Assembly (NCBI GenBank): GCA_049890095.1
Contig: JBMHCD010000003.1
Span: 32,623 to 96,622 of the forward strand
DNA: 64,000 nucleotides
Direction of reading: 5' to 3'
Origin: JABAYQ01 sp049890095
GTDB taxonomy: Bacteria > Bacteroidota > Bacteroidia > Flavobacteriales > UBA7312
This document shows, one piece after another, positions 33,650-41,718 of this stretch. The position numbers were made by a program, and so were the translations under genes. Positions within the stretch are counted from its first letter, which is position 1, and each line of letters starts with the position of its first letter. A model generated the notes under the pieces. That model was given only the letters and a program-made list of their open reading frames with translations, was not told where the DNA came from and did not search any database.

Positions 33650-34795
33650 ATGAATTCAATTGTTATACGCTCCAAAGCAAGTCTTTCCTCATTAGGTCAT
33701 GAACCAAACACCACTTGGGAAAACTATCAAAAAGCAAAATGTTTTATCAATATTTGTTGCTTTAACAATGAAGATACTCCAAGTGCAAGATTAGCCCCTG
33801 AATCTCAACAATTAGTAGACTCTATTCGTAAAGAAAATTCAAACTACCGTAGACTTGATAAAACTGTCATTATGGCAATTGCAGCAGCCCGCATGTGTTT
33901 GGAAGGTGACCCTCAAAATTTAGGAATAAATTTAGGCTCTTCTAGAGGGGCAACTCAATTGTTAGAAAAATATCACAAACATTTTTTAACCTCTAAACAA
34001 CGATTAAGTCCGTTAGCCTCTCCAACTACTACTCTAGGAAACATTTCTTCTTGGGTTGCTAACGACTTAGGATCGAATAATATAAATTTATCCCATTCTA
34101 TAACTTGTAGCACTGCATTACATTCGATTTTAAATGCTTGTGCATGGATCAATTCTGGGATGAATGATATATTTTTAGCTGGAGCTAGCGAATCTCCTCT
34201 TACAGATTTTACTGTTAGACAAATGAAATCTTTAGGAATTTATAGTAAATCTATTGATAATTGGCCATGTAAACCTATACACCAAACCGAACAAAAAAAT
34301 AATATGGTATTGGGCGAAGGTGCATCCGTTTTTCAATTAGAAAAAGATAATGGTCAGCCAAGCTTAGCAAAAATTATTGGCATAGGATATAGTACAGAAA
34401 AAATTAGTCATCCTACTTCTATTAGTAAAAATGGTGAATCTTTACAAAAGAGCATGCGTATGGCTTTGCAAAACACCAAACTAAACCAAGTAGATGCCAT
34501 TGTAATGCATGCACCAGGAACAATTGCAGGAGATCAATCAGAACTAAACGCTATTAAAATCGTTTTTGGTGACGAATTACCTAACTTAGTTAGCACAAAG
34601 TTTCAAACTGGACATACTTTAGGTGCATCGGGAGGATTAAGTCTTGACTTAGCTATAGAAATGATTCAAAGAAATAGAACAATACAGCTTCCATACCCAA
34701 CAAAATACAGCAAGAGTGTTTCAGAAATTAAAAAAGTATTGATTAATGCAATTGGCTTTGGCGGAAATGCAGTAAGTTTACTTATATCCAAATAA
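33650..34795 (+). CDS. Beta-ketoacyl synthase (KAS I/II type) within the biotin operon
   Basis: A 381-residue thiolase-fold condensing enzyme. The catalytic triad is complete: Cys153 in ITCSTALHS, His287 in MHAPGT, His322 in TGHTLGASG, the Cys-His-His arrangement of FabB/FabF rather than FabH. GEGASVFQLE and GFGGNAVSLLISK also fit. The position between bioA and bioB suggests it helps make the pimeloyl precursor for BioF, since no bioC, bioH, bioG, bioV or bioW lies in this operon. The sequence diverges from housekeeping FabF (short N-terminal half). The role in biotin synthesis is an inference from location. Confidence 0.85.
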   Translation: MNSIVIRSKASLSSLGHEPNTTWENYQKAKCFINICCFNNEDTPSARLAPESQQLVDSIRKENSNYRRLDKTVIMAIAAARMCLEGDPQNLGINLGSSRGATQLLEKYHKHFLTSKQRLSPLASPTTTLGNISSWVANDLGSNNINLSHSITCSTALHSILNACAWINSGMNDIFLAGASESPLTDFTVRQMKSLGIYSKSIDNWPCKPIHQTEQKNNMVLGEGASVFQLEKDNGQPSLAKIIGIGYSTEKISHPTSISKNGESLQKSMRMALQNTKLNQVDAIVMHAPGTIAGDQSELNAIKIVFGDELPNLVSTKFQTGHTLGASGGLSLDLAIEMIQRNRTIQLPYPTKYSKSVSEIKKVLINAIGFGGNAVSLLISK

Positions 34796-34805
34796 AGATA
34801 AAACT

Positions 34806-34813
34806 TATATTTG
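34806..34813 (+). promoter_or_regulatory. Promoter -7 box of bioB
   Basis: TATATTTG ends 21 bases before the bioB ATG at 34835. It rules out the in-frame start at 34817 only weakly, but suggests that bioB has its own promoter. Confidence 0.45.
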
Positions 34814-34834
34814 TGATTGTTAATACATTTTGAT

Positions 34835-35920
34835 ATGAATAAAACATGGACAACAGAAGAAGTGTTGGAAATATACAACCGACCTTTAATGCAATTGGTT
34901 TTTGATGCCGCTAAAAAACATCGAGAAAATCATAATCCTCTAGAAGTGCAAGTAAGCACCCTGTTGTCTATAAAAACTGGGGGCTGCCCAGAAGATTGTG
35001 GTTACTGTCCTCAGGCAGCTCGCTACCACACGGATATTGATAACAATGACCTGATGAGTGTTTCTCAGGTTAAAGCACAAGCATTGCGTGCAAAATCTAA
35101 CGGTTCTTCTAGATTATGTATGGGTGCAGCTTGGCGAAACATTCAAAACAACGAAGAGTTTGATCAAGTTCTAGAAATGGTAAAAACCGTAAATGAATTA
35201 GAAATGGAAGTTTGTTGTACTTTAGGCATGATGACCGAAGATCAAGCTAGAAGACTTGCAGACGCAGGACTATATGCTTACAACCATAATCTAGATACAT
35301 CAGAAGAACACTATAAAGAAATTATATCTACACGCGAGTTTGAAGACCGTAAAAAAACCATATCCAACGCATCAAAAGCTGGTATAAGTGTCTGCTCAGG
35401 TGGGATTATAGGAATGGGCGAAACAGCAAAAGATAGATGTGCCATGTTAGTCACCCTTGCCAATCTTAATCCACAACCTAAATCCGTTCCGATTAATGCT
35501 CTAGTTCCTGTAGAAGGAACTCCATTGGAAGACCAAGAAATAGTGTCTATTTGGGATATGGTGCGCATGGTTGCCACAACCCGAATAGTTATGCCTAAGG
35601 CCGTTGTCCGGTTGTCGGCAGGTAGAACTCAAATGAGTGATGAAGGTCAAGCACTTTGTTTTATGGCAGGTGCTTCTTCAATTTTTGCTGGTGATAAACT
35701 ACTTACTACTCCAAATCCAGACATTAACAACGACATGAAACTATTTGATATTCTTGGCATAAGCCCTAAAGCACCTTTTGTAGATGGTGAACAACCCAAA
35801 ACAAAAGAAAGCTACAAAGAGTGTTTATCAACTAGAGGTAATGTGAAGTGGAACAGACCAAGTCATACTATCGAACGAAACGAAAAAGCAAAACAAAAAG
35901 CGAACGATTTAAAAGTCTAA
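34835..35920 (+). CDS. bioB: Biotin synthase (BioB)
   Basis: BioB is the radical SAM enzyme that inserts sulfur into dethiobiotin. The 361-residue protein has the radical cluster cysteines C51, C55 and C58 in GGCPEDCGYCPQAARY, the SAM region RLCMGAAWR, LEVCCTLGM-type motif (MEVCCTLGMM), YNHNLDTSEE, GGIIGMGE and the Arg-containing AVVRLSAGRTQM. ATG 34835 fits family starts. The stop overlaps the convergent membrane protein gene by four bases (CTAA). Confidence 0.97.
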   Translation: MNKTWTTEEVLEIYNRPLMQLVFDAAKKHRENHNPLEVQVSTLLSIKTGGCPEDCGYCPQAARYHTDIDNNDLMSVSQVKAQALRAKSNGSSRLCMGAAWRNIQNNEEFDQVLEMVKTVNELEMEVCCTLGMMTEDQARRLADAGLYAYNHNLDTSEEHYKEIISTREFEDRKKTISNASKAGISVCSGGIIGMGETAKDRCAMLVTLANLNPQPKSVPINALVPVEGTPLEDQEIVSIWDMVRMVATTRIVMPKAVVRLSAGRTQMSDEGQALCFMAGASSIFAGDKLLTTPNPDINNDMKLFDILGISPKAPFVDGEQPKTKESYKECLSTRGNVKWNRPSHTIERNEKAKQKANDLKV

Positions 35921-36342
35921 CACAACCATCCTTTCTTTTTGGCAAAATTGGCTAAATAGACCAATAAAATTGCTAGGAAAATAATTGAAATGGTTAAAAT
36001 AATTTCAAAAGATTCGGGAGAATTTTGAGCCTCAAAAACAAAAGTAGCATAACAAAAATCAACGATTACAGCAAACAAAGATATTTGTAATAAAATAGCT
36101 GAAATCTTTTTCTCAAGTAATAGAGTTAAGCTACCTAAAAAGCCTGAGACAACTGCAATGCCAAATGCTGCAAGAGCCCAAAATGGCCTATTGTTAATCA
36201 AATTTTGTTGATCAATTGGCAATGCTAATAAATCTTGCTCACTAATAGTAATCTGTCCAATAAAATTTAGAATTCCTATTAAATTCCATAGTATTAGAAA
36301 AACAACTAAAATTTTGAACCAAACTGGTATACTATTCTTCAT
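35917..36342 (-). CDS. Four-helix membrane protein of unknown function
   Basis: A 141-residue protein starting at ATG 36342 (MKNSIPVWFKILVVFLILWN); the longer in-frame opening to 36486 overlaps the MazG-like gene and has hydrophilic, unlikely sequence. Four hydrophobic segments are visible (about 8-28, 58-80, 85-105, 112-135), separated by a short polar loop with LINNRPFWALAAFG. I know it only as a conserved hypothetical type in Bacteroidota. It is the last gene after rsgA, dtd and the MazG-like gene on this strand. Confidence 0.65.
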   Translation of the reverse strand: MKNSIPVWFKILVVFLILWNLIGILNFIGQITISEQDLLALPIDQQNLINNRPFWALAAFGIAVVSGFLGSLTLLLEKKISAILLQISLFAVIVDFCYATFVFEAQNSPESFEIILTISIIFLAILLVYLANFAKKKGWLC

Positions 36343-36377
36343 GTCAAAAAGATTTAAATTTTTTGGCAATATATAAA

Positions 36378-36698
36378 TTATAATTTTTTGTTTGACTTGT
36401 GTCTTTGTGAATCTCTTTTTGTTTTGATTACCATTTTCTTTTGAAATGCACTTTCCAAATCTGTTCCAGTCTGGTTTGCCAAACACATTACTACAAATAA
36501 AACATCTGCTAGTTCTTCACCTAAGTCCTTATTATCGGATTCTTTAAAAGATTGTTCTCCATATTTTCTAGAAATAACTCGAGCTACTTCCCCAACTTCT
36601 TCGCTCAAAATTGCCATATTAGTCAATTCATCAAAATAACGTACTCCATGAGCTTTTATCCACTGATCTACTTGTTTTTGAATCTTTTTAATTGCCAT
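36378..36698 (-). CDS. MazG-like nucleotide pyrophosphohydrolase
   Basis: A 106-residue all-alpha NTP pyrophosphohydrolase. The metal-binding pattern is present: SEEVGEVAR at 32-40 and GEELADVLFVVMCLA at about 60-74 (EExxE and ExxD). The tail is Lys/Arg-rich. Such enzymes hydrolyse non-canonical or excess nucleoside triphosphates to monophosphate and pyrophosphate. It begins two bases after the dtd stop, in the rsgA operon. Confidence 0.85.
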   Translation of the reverse strand: MAIKKIQKQVDQWIKAHGVRYFDELTNMAILSEEVGEVARVISRKYGEQSFKESDNKDLGEELADVLFVVMCLANQTGTDLESAFQKKMVIKTKRDSQRHKSNKKL

Positions 36699-36700
36699 GA

Positions 36701-37153
36701 TTATTCCTTGTTTTTACTATCCATAATAATTGTTACTGGTCCGTCATTACATAATTCTAATTTCATATTCGCACCAAATTCTCCACATTTTATTTCTTTG
36801 CTACTATACTCATTTAGTTTATGTAAAAATTTTTGATAAAGTGGCACTGCAATTTCTGGAGAAGCAGCTTTGATAAAAGATGGTCTATTACCCTTTTTTG
36901 TTTTTGCAAACAAAGTAAATTGACTAACTACTAAAAATTGAGCATCTACATCTAATGCTGAGCAATTCATCAAACCATTTTGATCGTTGAAAATACGTAA
37001 TTGAACAATTTTTTTACATAACCATTCTATATCCTCATCATTATCATCTGATGTAATACCCAACAATATCAATAACCCTTTATCGATGTAAGCTTTTTGA
37101 TTTTCTTCTATGGAAACAGAAGCTGAACTTACTCTTTGAATAACAACACGCAT
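36701..37153 (-). CDS. dtd: D-aminoacyl-tRNA deacylase (Dtd)
   Basis: Dtd removes D-amino acids and glycine mischarged on tRNA. The 150-residue protein starts MRVVIQRVSSASVSI and contains the catalytic SQFTLFAKTKKGNRPSF and the C-terminal cross-subunit NDGPVTI, which forms the Gly-Pro chirality filter of the dimer. It begins three bases after rsgA and is followed by a MazG-like gene. Confidence 0.95.
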   Translation of the reverse strand: MRVVIQRVSSASVSIEENQKAYIDKGLLILLGITSDDNDEDIEWLCKKIVQLRIFNDQNGLMNCSALDVDAQFLVVSQFTLFAKTKKGNRPSFIKAASPEIAVPLYQKFLHKLNEYSSKEIKCGEFGANMKLELCNDGPVTIIMDSKNKE

Positions 37154-37156
37154 TTT

Positions 37157-38086
37157 TTATTCAAATTTGTTAATTCTATAATTTTCATCTTCTAATTCTA
37201 GCATATTTAGATAACTATTGTATCTTGAAGCTGCTATTTTTTGTTGCTCAACTGCTTTTTTTACTCCGCAATTAGGCTCTTTATAATGTATGCAGTTATT
37301 GTATTTACAAGAAGATTTTATGGCAAAAAACTCTGGAAAAAAATGATAAAGTTCGTTTCTTTCTATTTCGACTAAACCAAAACCTCTGATTCCAGGTGTA
37401 TCAATAATTTTAGCTCCAAAATCTAACTCATGCATTTGAGAAAAAGTAGTAGTATGCTGTCCTTGCTGGTGTTGTGAAGAAACTTCTTGTGTATTGATTT
37501 GTAAACTAGGTTGTAAAACATTTAAAAGCGTAGATTTACCAACCCCCGAATGACCACATATAACATTAACCTTGGACTTCATTTTAGTTTTTAAATCACT
37601 TAAATCATCTTGTAAAACAGACATAGAAAAACAGCTATAGCCAATAGCTTCATATACTTTATGCAATTCATTAAGTTTGATTTTTTCTTCTTTGTTGAGT
37701 AAATCTGACTTGTTAAACAACATAATAACCTCTATGCCATAAGACCTAGCTCCAACTAAAAAACGATCAATAAAACCCGTAGAAGTAATCGGACTTTTAA
37801 GAGTAACCATAAGAATTGCCTGATCAATATTAGAAGCGATAATATGAGTTTGTTTTGAAAGATTAACTGACTTTCTAACAATATAATTTTTTCTGTCGAT
37901 CAATTTAGTAATCAGATATGACTCTTCTTCCTTTTCTAAAACTACCTGATCACCAACAACAATTGGGTTGGTACTTTTTATTCCTTTAATTCTAAACTTT
38001 CCTCTAATCCTACAATTTAAAATTTCGTCAGATTTAGTTTTAACGATATACCAACTACCAGTAGATTTTATAACCACTCCTTGCAT
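37157..38086 (-). CDS. rsgA: Ribosome small subunit-dependent GTPase A (RsgA)
   Basis: RsgA is a late 30S assembly GTPase. The 309-residue protein has an N-terminal OB domain, then a circularly permuted G domain with the order NKSDLL (G4), GHSGVGKSTLLN (G1), TTTFSQMH (G2) and DTPGIRGFG (G3), and a C-terminal zinc site CKYNNCIHYKEPNC. The start at 38086 (MQGVVIKSTGSWY) is preferred because a TATATTTG box (38,094-38,101) lies seven bases upstream and inside the longer frame to 38104. It heads an operon with dtd. Confidence 0.95.
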   Translation of the reverse strand: MQGVVIKSTGSWYIVKTKSDEILNCRIRGKFRIKGIKSTNPIVVGDQVVLEKEEESYLITKLIDRKNYIVRKSVNLSKQTHIIASNIDQAILMVTLKSPITSTGFIDRFLVGARSYGIEVIMLFNKSDLLNKEEKIKLNELHKVYEAIGYSCFSMSVLQDDLSDLKTKMKSKVNVICGHSGVGKSTLLNVLQPSLQINTQEVSSQHQQGQHTTTFSQMHELDFGAKIIDTPGIRGFGLVEIERNELYHFFPEFFAIKSSCKYNNCIHYKEPNCGVKKAVEQQKIAASRYNSYLNMLELEDENYRINKFE

Positions 38087-38093
38087 ATAAGAG

Positions 38094-38101
38094 CAAATAT
38101 A
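38094..38101 (-). promoter_or_regulatory. Promoter -7 box of rsgA
   Basis: Minus-strand TATATTTG ends seven bases before the chosen ATG. It settles the start codon. Confidence 0.5.
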
Positions 38102-38163
38102 CAACCCTTATCTTAAGTAAATTAAAAAGCCTTAAAAATTAACAAAATTACTATCTTCGCTAT

Positions 38164-38859
38164 ATGTCGATAGAAGTACAAAAAGTTAGCAAATTTTACG
38201 GCAAACAAGCCGCTTTAAAGGATGTTTCAATTTCTATAAAAAAGGGAGAAATAGTAGGGTTTCTAGGTCCAAATGGAGCAGGAAAGTCCACCCTAATGAA
38301 AATTATTTGCTGCTATTTAGATGCCGATAAAGGCAGTGCAATAGTTTGTGGTAATACATGCGGTAGCAAACAAACTAAAGTAAAAGGATTAATTGGGTAT
38401 TTGCCAGAACATAATCCATTGTATCTAGAAATGTATGTAAAAGAATACTTAGATTTTGTAGCAGGAATATATGGAGCTGACAAACAAAATATAGAAGAAA
38501 TGATCGAGCATACTGGCTTGAGTGTTGAAAAACATAAAAAAGTTGGTCAACTTTCAAAAGGTTATCGGCAACGATTAGGAATAGCAGCTGCACTAATACA
38601 CAATCCTGAAGTACTAATTTTAGACGAACCAACTACTGGTCTAGATCCAAACCAATTGGTAGAAATACGAAATCTTATCAAATCAAGCGGAGAAAATAAA
38701 ACCGTATTATTATCCACTCATATTATGCAGGAAGTTGAGCGAATTTGCAACAGAGTAATTATAATCAATAAGGGGCAAATAGTTGCTGATGAACAAATGG
38801 AAAGTTTAAAATCAAAAAACATCGACTTAGAGAAATATTTCCAAAGTCTAACTAAATAA
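38164..38859 (+). CDS. gldA: GldA-like ABC transporter ATP-binding protein
   Basis: A 231-residue ATPase with Walker A GPNGAGKSTLMK, signature LSKGYRQRLGIAAAL, Walker B VLILDEPTTGLDPNQ and switch His in STHIMQEVE. IGYLPEHNPLYLEMYVKEYL and PNQLVEIRNLIK are strongly reminiscent of GldA, which with GldF and GldG forms a transporter required for gliding in Flavobacterium. It is shorter than GldA of F. johnsoniae (about 300 residues), ending soon after the ATPase core. No gldF or gldG lies adjacent. A TATCTTCG box ends four bases before ATG. A related drug or lipid exporter ATPase is possible. Confidence 0.7.
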   Translation: MSIEVQKVSKFYGKQAALKDVSISIKKGEIVGFLGPNGAGKSTLMKIICCYLDADKGSAIVCGNTCGSKQTKVKGLIGYLPEHNPLYLEMYVKEYLDFVAGIYGADKQNIEEMIEHTGLSVEKHKKVGQLSKGYRQRLGIAAALIHNPEVLILDEPTTGLDPNQLVEIRNLIKSSGENKTVLLSTHIMQEVERICNRVIIINKGQIVADEQMESLKSKNIDLEKYFQSLTK

Positions 38860-39037
38860 TTAGTTTTAACAATTTCTTCGTTTCTAACCACAGAATAGAT
38901 AGAGGCTGAAATATGATTTTTTTATAGTCTATGAAAAAACACTTTAAAATTTCGTAATATTTAACTTAACGATTATCAAATAAAAAAAGAAAAAAAGGAG
39001 AACTTTAAATTTTATTTTTCTAATTTTACAGCAAGAT

Positions 39038-39087
39038 TATGTGGATAAATTTGGCTGATTGCAACCACTTCTAAAAAATGCTAAAAC
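39038..39087 (+). promoter_or_regulatory. SAM-II-type riboswitch aptamer upstream of metK
   Basis: GTGG (39041-39044) pairs with CCAC (39065-39068); between them lie TTTGGC and GATTGCAA, and after them AAAAAATGCTAAAA. GCTAAA (39080-39085) pairs with TTTGGC (39050-39055) to make the H-type pseudoknot of SAM-II (or the related SAM-V). The layout matches the known SAM-II consensus in order and spacing. It should sense S-adenosylmethionine, the product of metK. Confidence 0.85.
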
Positions 39088-39101
39088 AGAAGTCATTTGC
39101 T

Positions 39102-39137
39102 CGGCCATTTTAATTTTTATAAAAATAAAATATGGCT
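39102..39137 (+). promoter_or_regulatory. Start-codon sequestering hairpin of metK (putative)
   Basis: GCCAT (39104-39108) is complementary to ATGGC (39132-39136), the metK start codon and next codon; inside is the palindrome ATTTTTATAAAAAT (39113-39126). CGGCCA (39102-39107) can pair instead with TGGCTG (39052-39057) inside the aptamer. The two states exclude each other. Confidence 0.55.
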
Positions 39138-40403
39138 TATTTCTTTACCTCCGAATCAGTTTCTGAAGGACACCCAGATAAGGTTGCAGATCAAATCTCA
39201 GATGCTTTACTTGATAATTTTTTAGTTCAAGATCCAGAATCAAAAGTTGCATGCGAAACATTAGTAACTACAGGCCTCACTGTACTTTCTGGAGAAGTCA
39301 ATTCGAAAGCTTACGTAGATATTCAAAATGTTACAAGAGATGTAATTCGCACTATAGGTTATAACAAATCAGAATATCAATTTGATGCTGATAGCTGTGG
39401 AGTAATTTCAGCAATACATGAACAATCGCCAGATATAAATCAAGGTGTCGAAAAAGGAAAAGGTCTGCATCAAGAACAAGGTGCTGGAGATCAAGGGATG
39501 ATGTTTGGCTATGCTACTAACGAAACTGCAAATTTCATGCCTTTGGCATTAGATTTATCTCATAGAATTTTGAAAGAACTAGCAGATATTCGTAAAGAAG
39601 GGGAAGTAATGACCTATTTACGCCCTGATTCAAAATCGCAGGTAACTATAGAATACAATGAAGATCATTCGCCAAAAAGAATTGAAGCTATTGTAGTTTC
39701 CACTCAACACGACGAGTTTTGTAACAATAATAGTGGTGATAAAGAAAAAGAAATGCTAGATCAAATTACATCTGATGTAATTAATATTTTAATCCCAAGA
39801 GTAAAAGAAAAGTTAGAAGATCGTCTAAAATCATTGTTCGGCACAGAGAAGTATCATGTTAATCCTACAGGAAAATTTGTTATTGGAGGGCCACATGGTG
39901 ATACAGGACTAACAGGTAGAAAAATAATTGTGGATACTTATGGCGGAAGAGGTGCCCATGGTGGTGGTGCATTTTCTGGAAAAGACCCTTCAAAAGTGGA
40001 TAGGTCGGCAGCTTATGCTACACGTCATATTGCCAAAAACTTAGTAGCTGCTGGAGTTTGTGATAAAATCTTAGTGCAAGTTTCATATGCTATTGGAGTA
40101 GCAAAACCTATGGGTATTTTTGTAGATACTTATGGGACTTCCAAAGTAGATTTAAGCGATAGTAAAATAGCACAAATTGTTGATGAAGTTTTTGATTTGA
40201 GACCTGCTGCTTTAATTGATCGATTAAAACTAAAAAATCCTATATATCAAGAAACTGCTGCTTATGGTCATATGGGAAGAGAATCTCGAATAAAAAACAA
40301 AAAATTTAAAGTTGGTAACCAAGATAAAGAGGTCAAAGTTGAAACCTTCACATGGGAAAAACTAGACTATGTCAATCAAGTAAAAAAAGCTTTTAATCTT
40401 TAA
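39132..40403 (+). CDS. metK: S-adenosylmethionine synthetase (MetK)
   Basis: MetK makes SAM from methionine and ATP, a cytoplasmic tetramer. The 423-residue protein has ESVSEGHPDKVADQISDALLD at the N-terminus, the GAGDQGMMFGYA hexapeptide region, GGPHGDTGLTGRK, and the phosphate loop GGGAFSGKDPSKVDRSAAY. It is somewhat longer than E. coli MetK (384), by short insertions usual in Bacteroidota. A SAM-responsive aptamer lies upstream. It is convergent with der, only two bases apart. Confidence 0.98.
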   Translation: MAYFFTSESVSEGHPDKVADQISDALLDNFLVQDPESKVACETLVTTGLTVLSGEVNSKAYVDIQNVTRDVIRTIGYNKSEYQFDADSCGVISAIHEQSPDINQGVEKGKGLHQEQGAGDQGMMFGYATNETANFMPLALDLSHRILKELADIRKEGEVMTYLRPDSKSQVTIEYNEDHSPKRIEAIVVSTQHDEFCNNNSGDKEKEMLDQITSDVINILIPRVKEKLEDRLKSLFGTEKYHVNPTGKFVIGGPHGDTGLTGRKIIVDTYGGRGAHGGGAFSGKDPSKVDRSAAYATRHIAKNLVAAGVCDKILVQVSYAIGVAKPMGIFVDTYGTSKVDLSDSKIAQIVDEVFDLRPAALIDRLKLKNPIYQETAAYGHMGRESRIKNKKFKVGNQDKEVKVETFTWEKLDYVNQVKKAFNL

Positions 40404-40405
40404 AT

Positions 40406-41710
40406 TTATTTTTTTCTGAAGAATATTTGAATTGGTACTCCTTTAAAATCAAAGCTTTCTCTAAGCTTGTTTTCAATATATCTTTTATACGGGTCTTTAA
40501 TGTATTGAGGTAAATTTGCAAAAAAGGCAAACGTTGGTGTTTTGGTAGGTAATTGTGTACAAAACTTTATTCTAATATACTTTCCTTTTGTTGCAGGTGG
40601 CGGGTTTTGCTCTATAAAAGGCAACATAATATCATTGAGTTTAGAAGTGCTAATTCTAGTTTTTCTGTTTTTATTTACATAAATAGCAATTTCTAATGCT
40701 TTTAAAAGTCTTTGTTTGTTTAGTGCTGAAATAAATACAATAGGAACATCAGTAAAAGGAGCTATTTTTTCCCTTATTTTTTGCTCATACTCTTTTACTG
40801 AATAGGTGTTTTTATCAATTAGATCCCATTTATTAACTAGTATAACTATTCCTTTTCTATTTTTATCTGCTAAATGAAAAATATTTTGATCTTGTGACTC
40901 AAAACCTAAAGTTGCATCAATAAGTAACAAGCAAACATCCGAATATTCTATCGACCTTATCGAACGCATTACAGAATAAAACTCTAGATCTTCATGAACA
41001 TTTTTTTTCTTTCTAACTCCAGCTGTATCTACTAATATAAAATCGTGGCCAAATTTGGTGTAATGAGTATCAAGAGAATCTCTGGTTGTACCGGCAATAT
41101 TTGTTACTATATTTCTTTCTTCTCCTACTAATGCATTAACAAAAGACGATTTACCCACATTGGGTCTGCCCACTATTGCAAATCTTGGCAATTCACTTTC
41201 TTCTTGAATAGGTTCAGGTGGTAAAACTTTAACAACCTCATCTAGCAATTCGCCAGTTCCAGAACCATTAATAGAAGAAATACAATAGTAGTCTCCTAAA
41301 CCTAAAGAATAAAATTCAACTGCCTCCTGAATTATTTTACCATTATCGGCCTTATTAGCAACTAAAAAAATTGGCTTTTCTGTTTTTCGCAAATAATTTG
41401 CAACTGCTAAGTCTAAGTCAGAAACACCAAACTGGGCATCTACAAGGAACAAAATGACATTCGATTCCTCGATTGCTAAATCTACTTGCTTGCGAATCTC
41501 TTCTTCAAAAATATCATCAGAGCCAACAATATATCCTCCAGTATCAATTACAGAAAATTCATGCCCATTCCAATCTGCCTTACCATAATGCCTATCTCTA
41601 GTAACTCCGCTTACAGAATCAACAATTGCTTGTCTCTTTTGAATTAAACGATTAAAAAAGGTTGACTTACCAACATTTGGTCTTCCTACTATTGCTATAA
41701 TGTTACTCAT
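40406..41710 (-). CDS. der: Ribosome assembly GTPase Der
   Basis: Der is an essential 50S assembly GTPase with two G domains in tandem. The 434-residue protein shows the first P-loop GRPNVGKSTFFN (8-19) with DTGG and NKADN, the second GRPNVGKSSFVN (about 182) with DTAG and NKWDL, and a C-terminal KH-like domain ending in GVPIQIFFRKK. It is the last gene of an ABC-F-era-der operon. Confidence 0.97.
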   Translation of the reverse strand: MSNIIAIVGRPNVGKSTFFNRLIQKRQAIVDSVSGVTRDRHYGKADWNGHEFSVIDTGGYIVGSDDIFEEEIRKQVDLAIEESNVILFLVDAQFGVSDLDLAVANYLRKTEKPIFLVANKADNGKIIQEAVEFYSLGLGDYYCISSINGSGTGELLDEVVKVLPPEPIQEESELPRFAIVGRPNVGKSSFVNALVGEERNIVTNIAGTTRDSLDTHYTKFGHDFILVDTAGVRKKKNVHEDLEFYSVMRSIRSIEYSDVCLLLIDATLGFESQDQNIFHLADKNRKGIVILVNKWDLIDKNTYSVKEYEQKIREKIAPFTDVPIVFISALNKQRLLKALEIAIYVNKNRKTRISTSKLNDIMLPFIEQNPPPATKGKYIRIKFCTQLPTKTPTFAFFANLPQYIKDPYKRYIENKLRESFDFKGVPIQIFFRKK

Positions 41711-41718
41711 TTTGTTTA

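Noticed and set aside
36343..36486. N-terminal extension of the four-helix membrane protein
   Set aside because: It overlaps the 3' end of the MazG-like gene and is hydrophilic and Lys-rich; ATG 36342 starts a normal membrane protein.
38860..39037. Possible small gene or RNA between gldA-like and the SAM aptamer
   Set aside because: The stretch is AT-rich with no frame, hairpin with T-run, or clear promoter that I could support.
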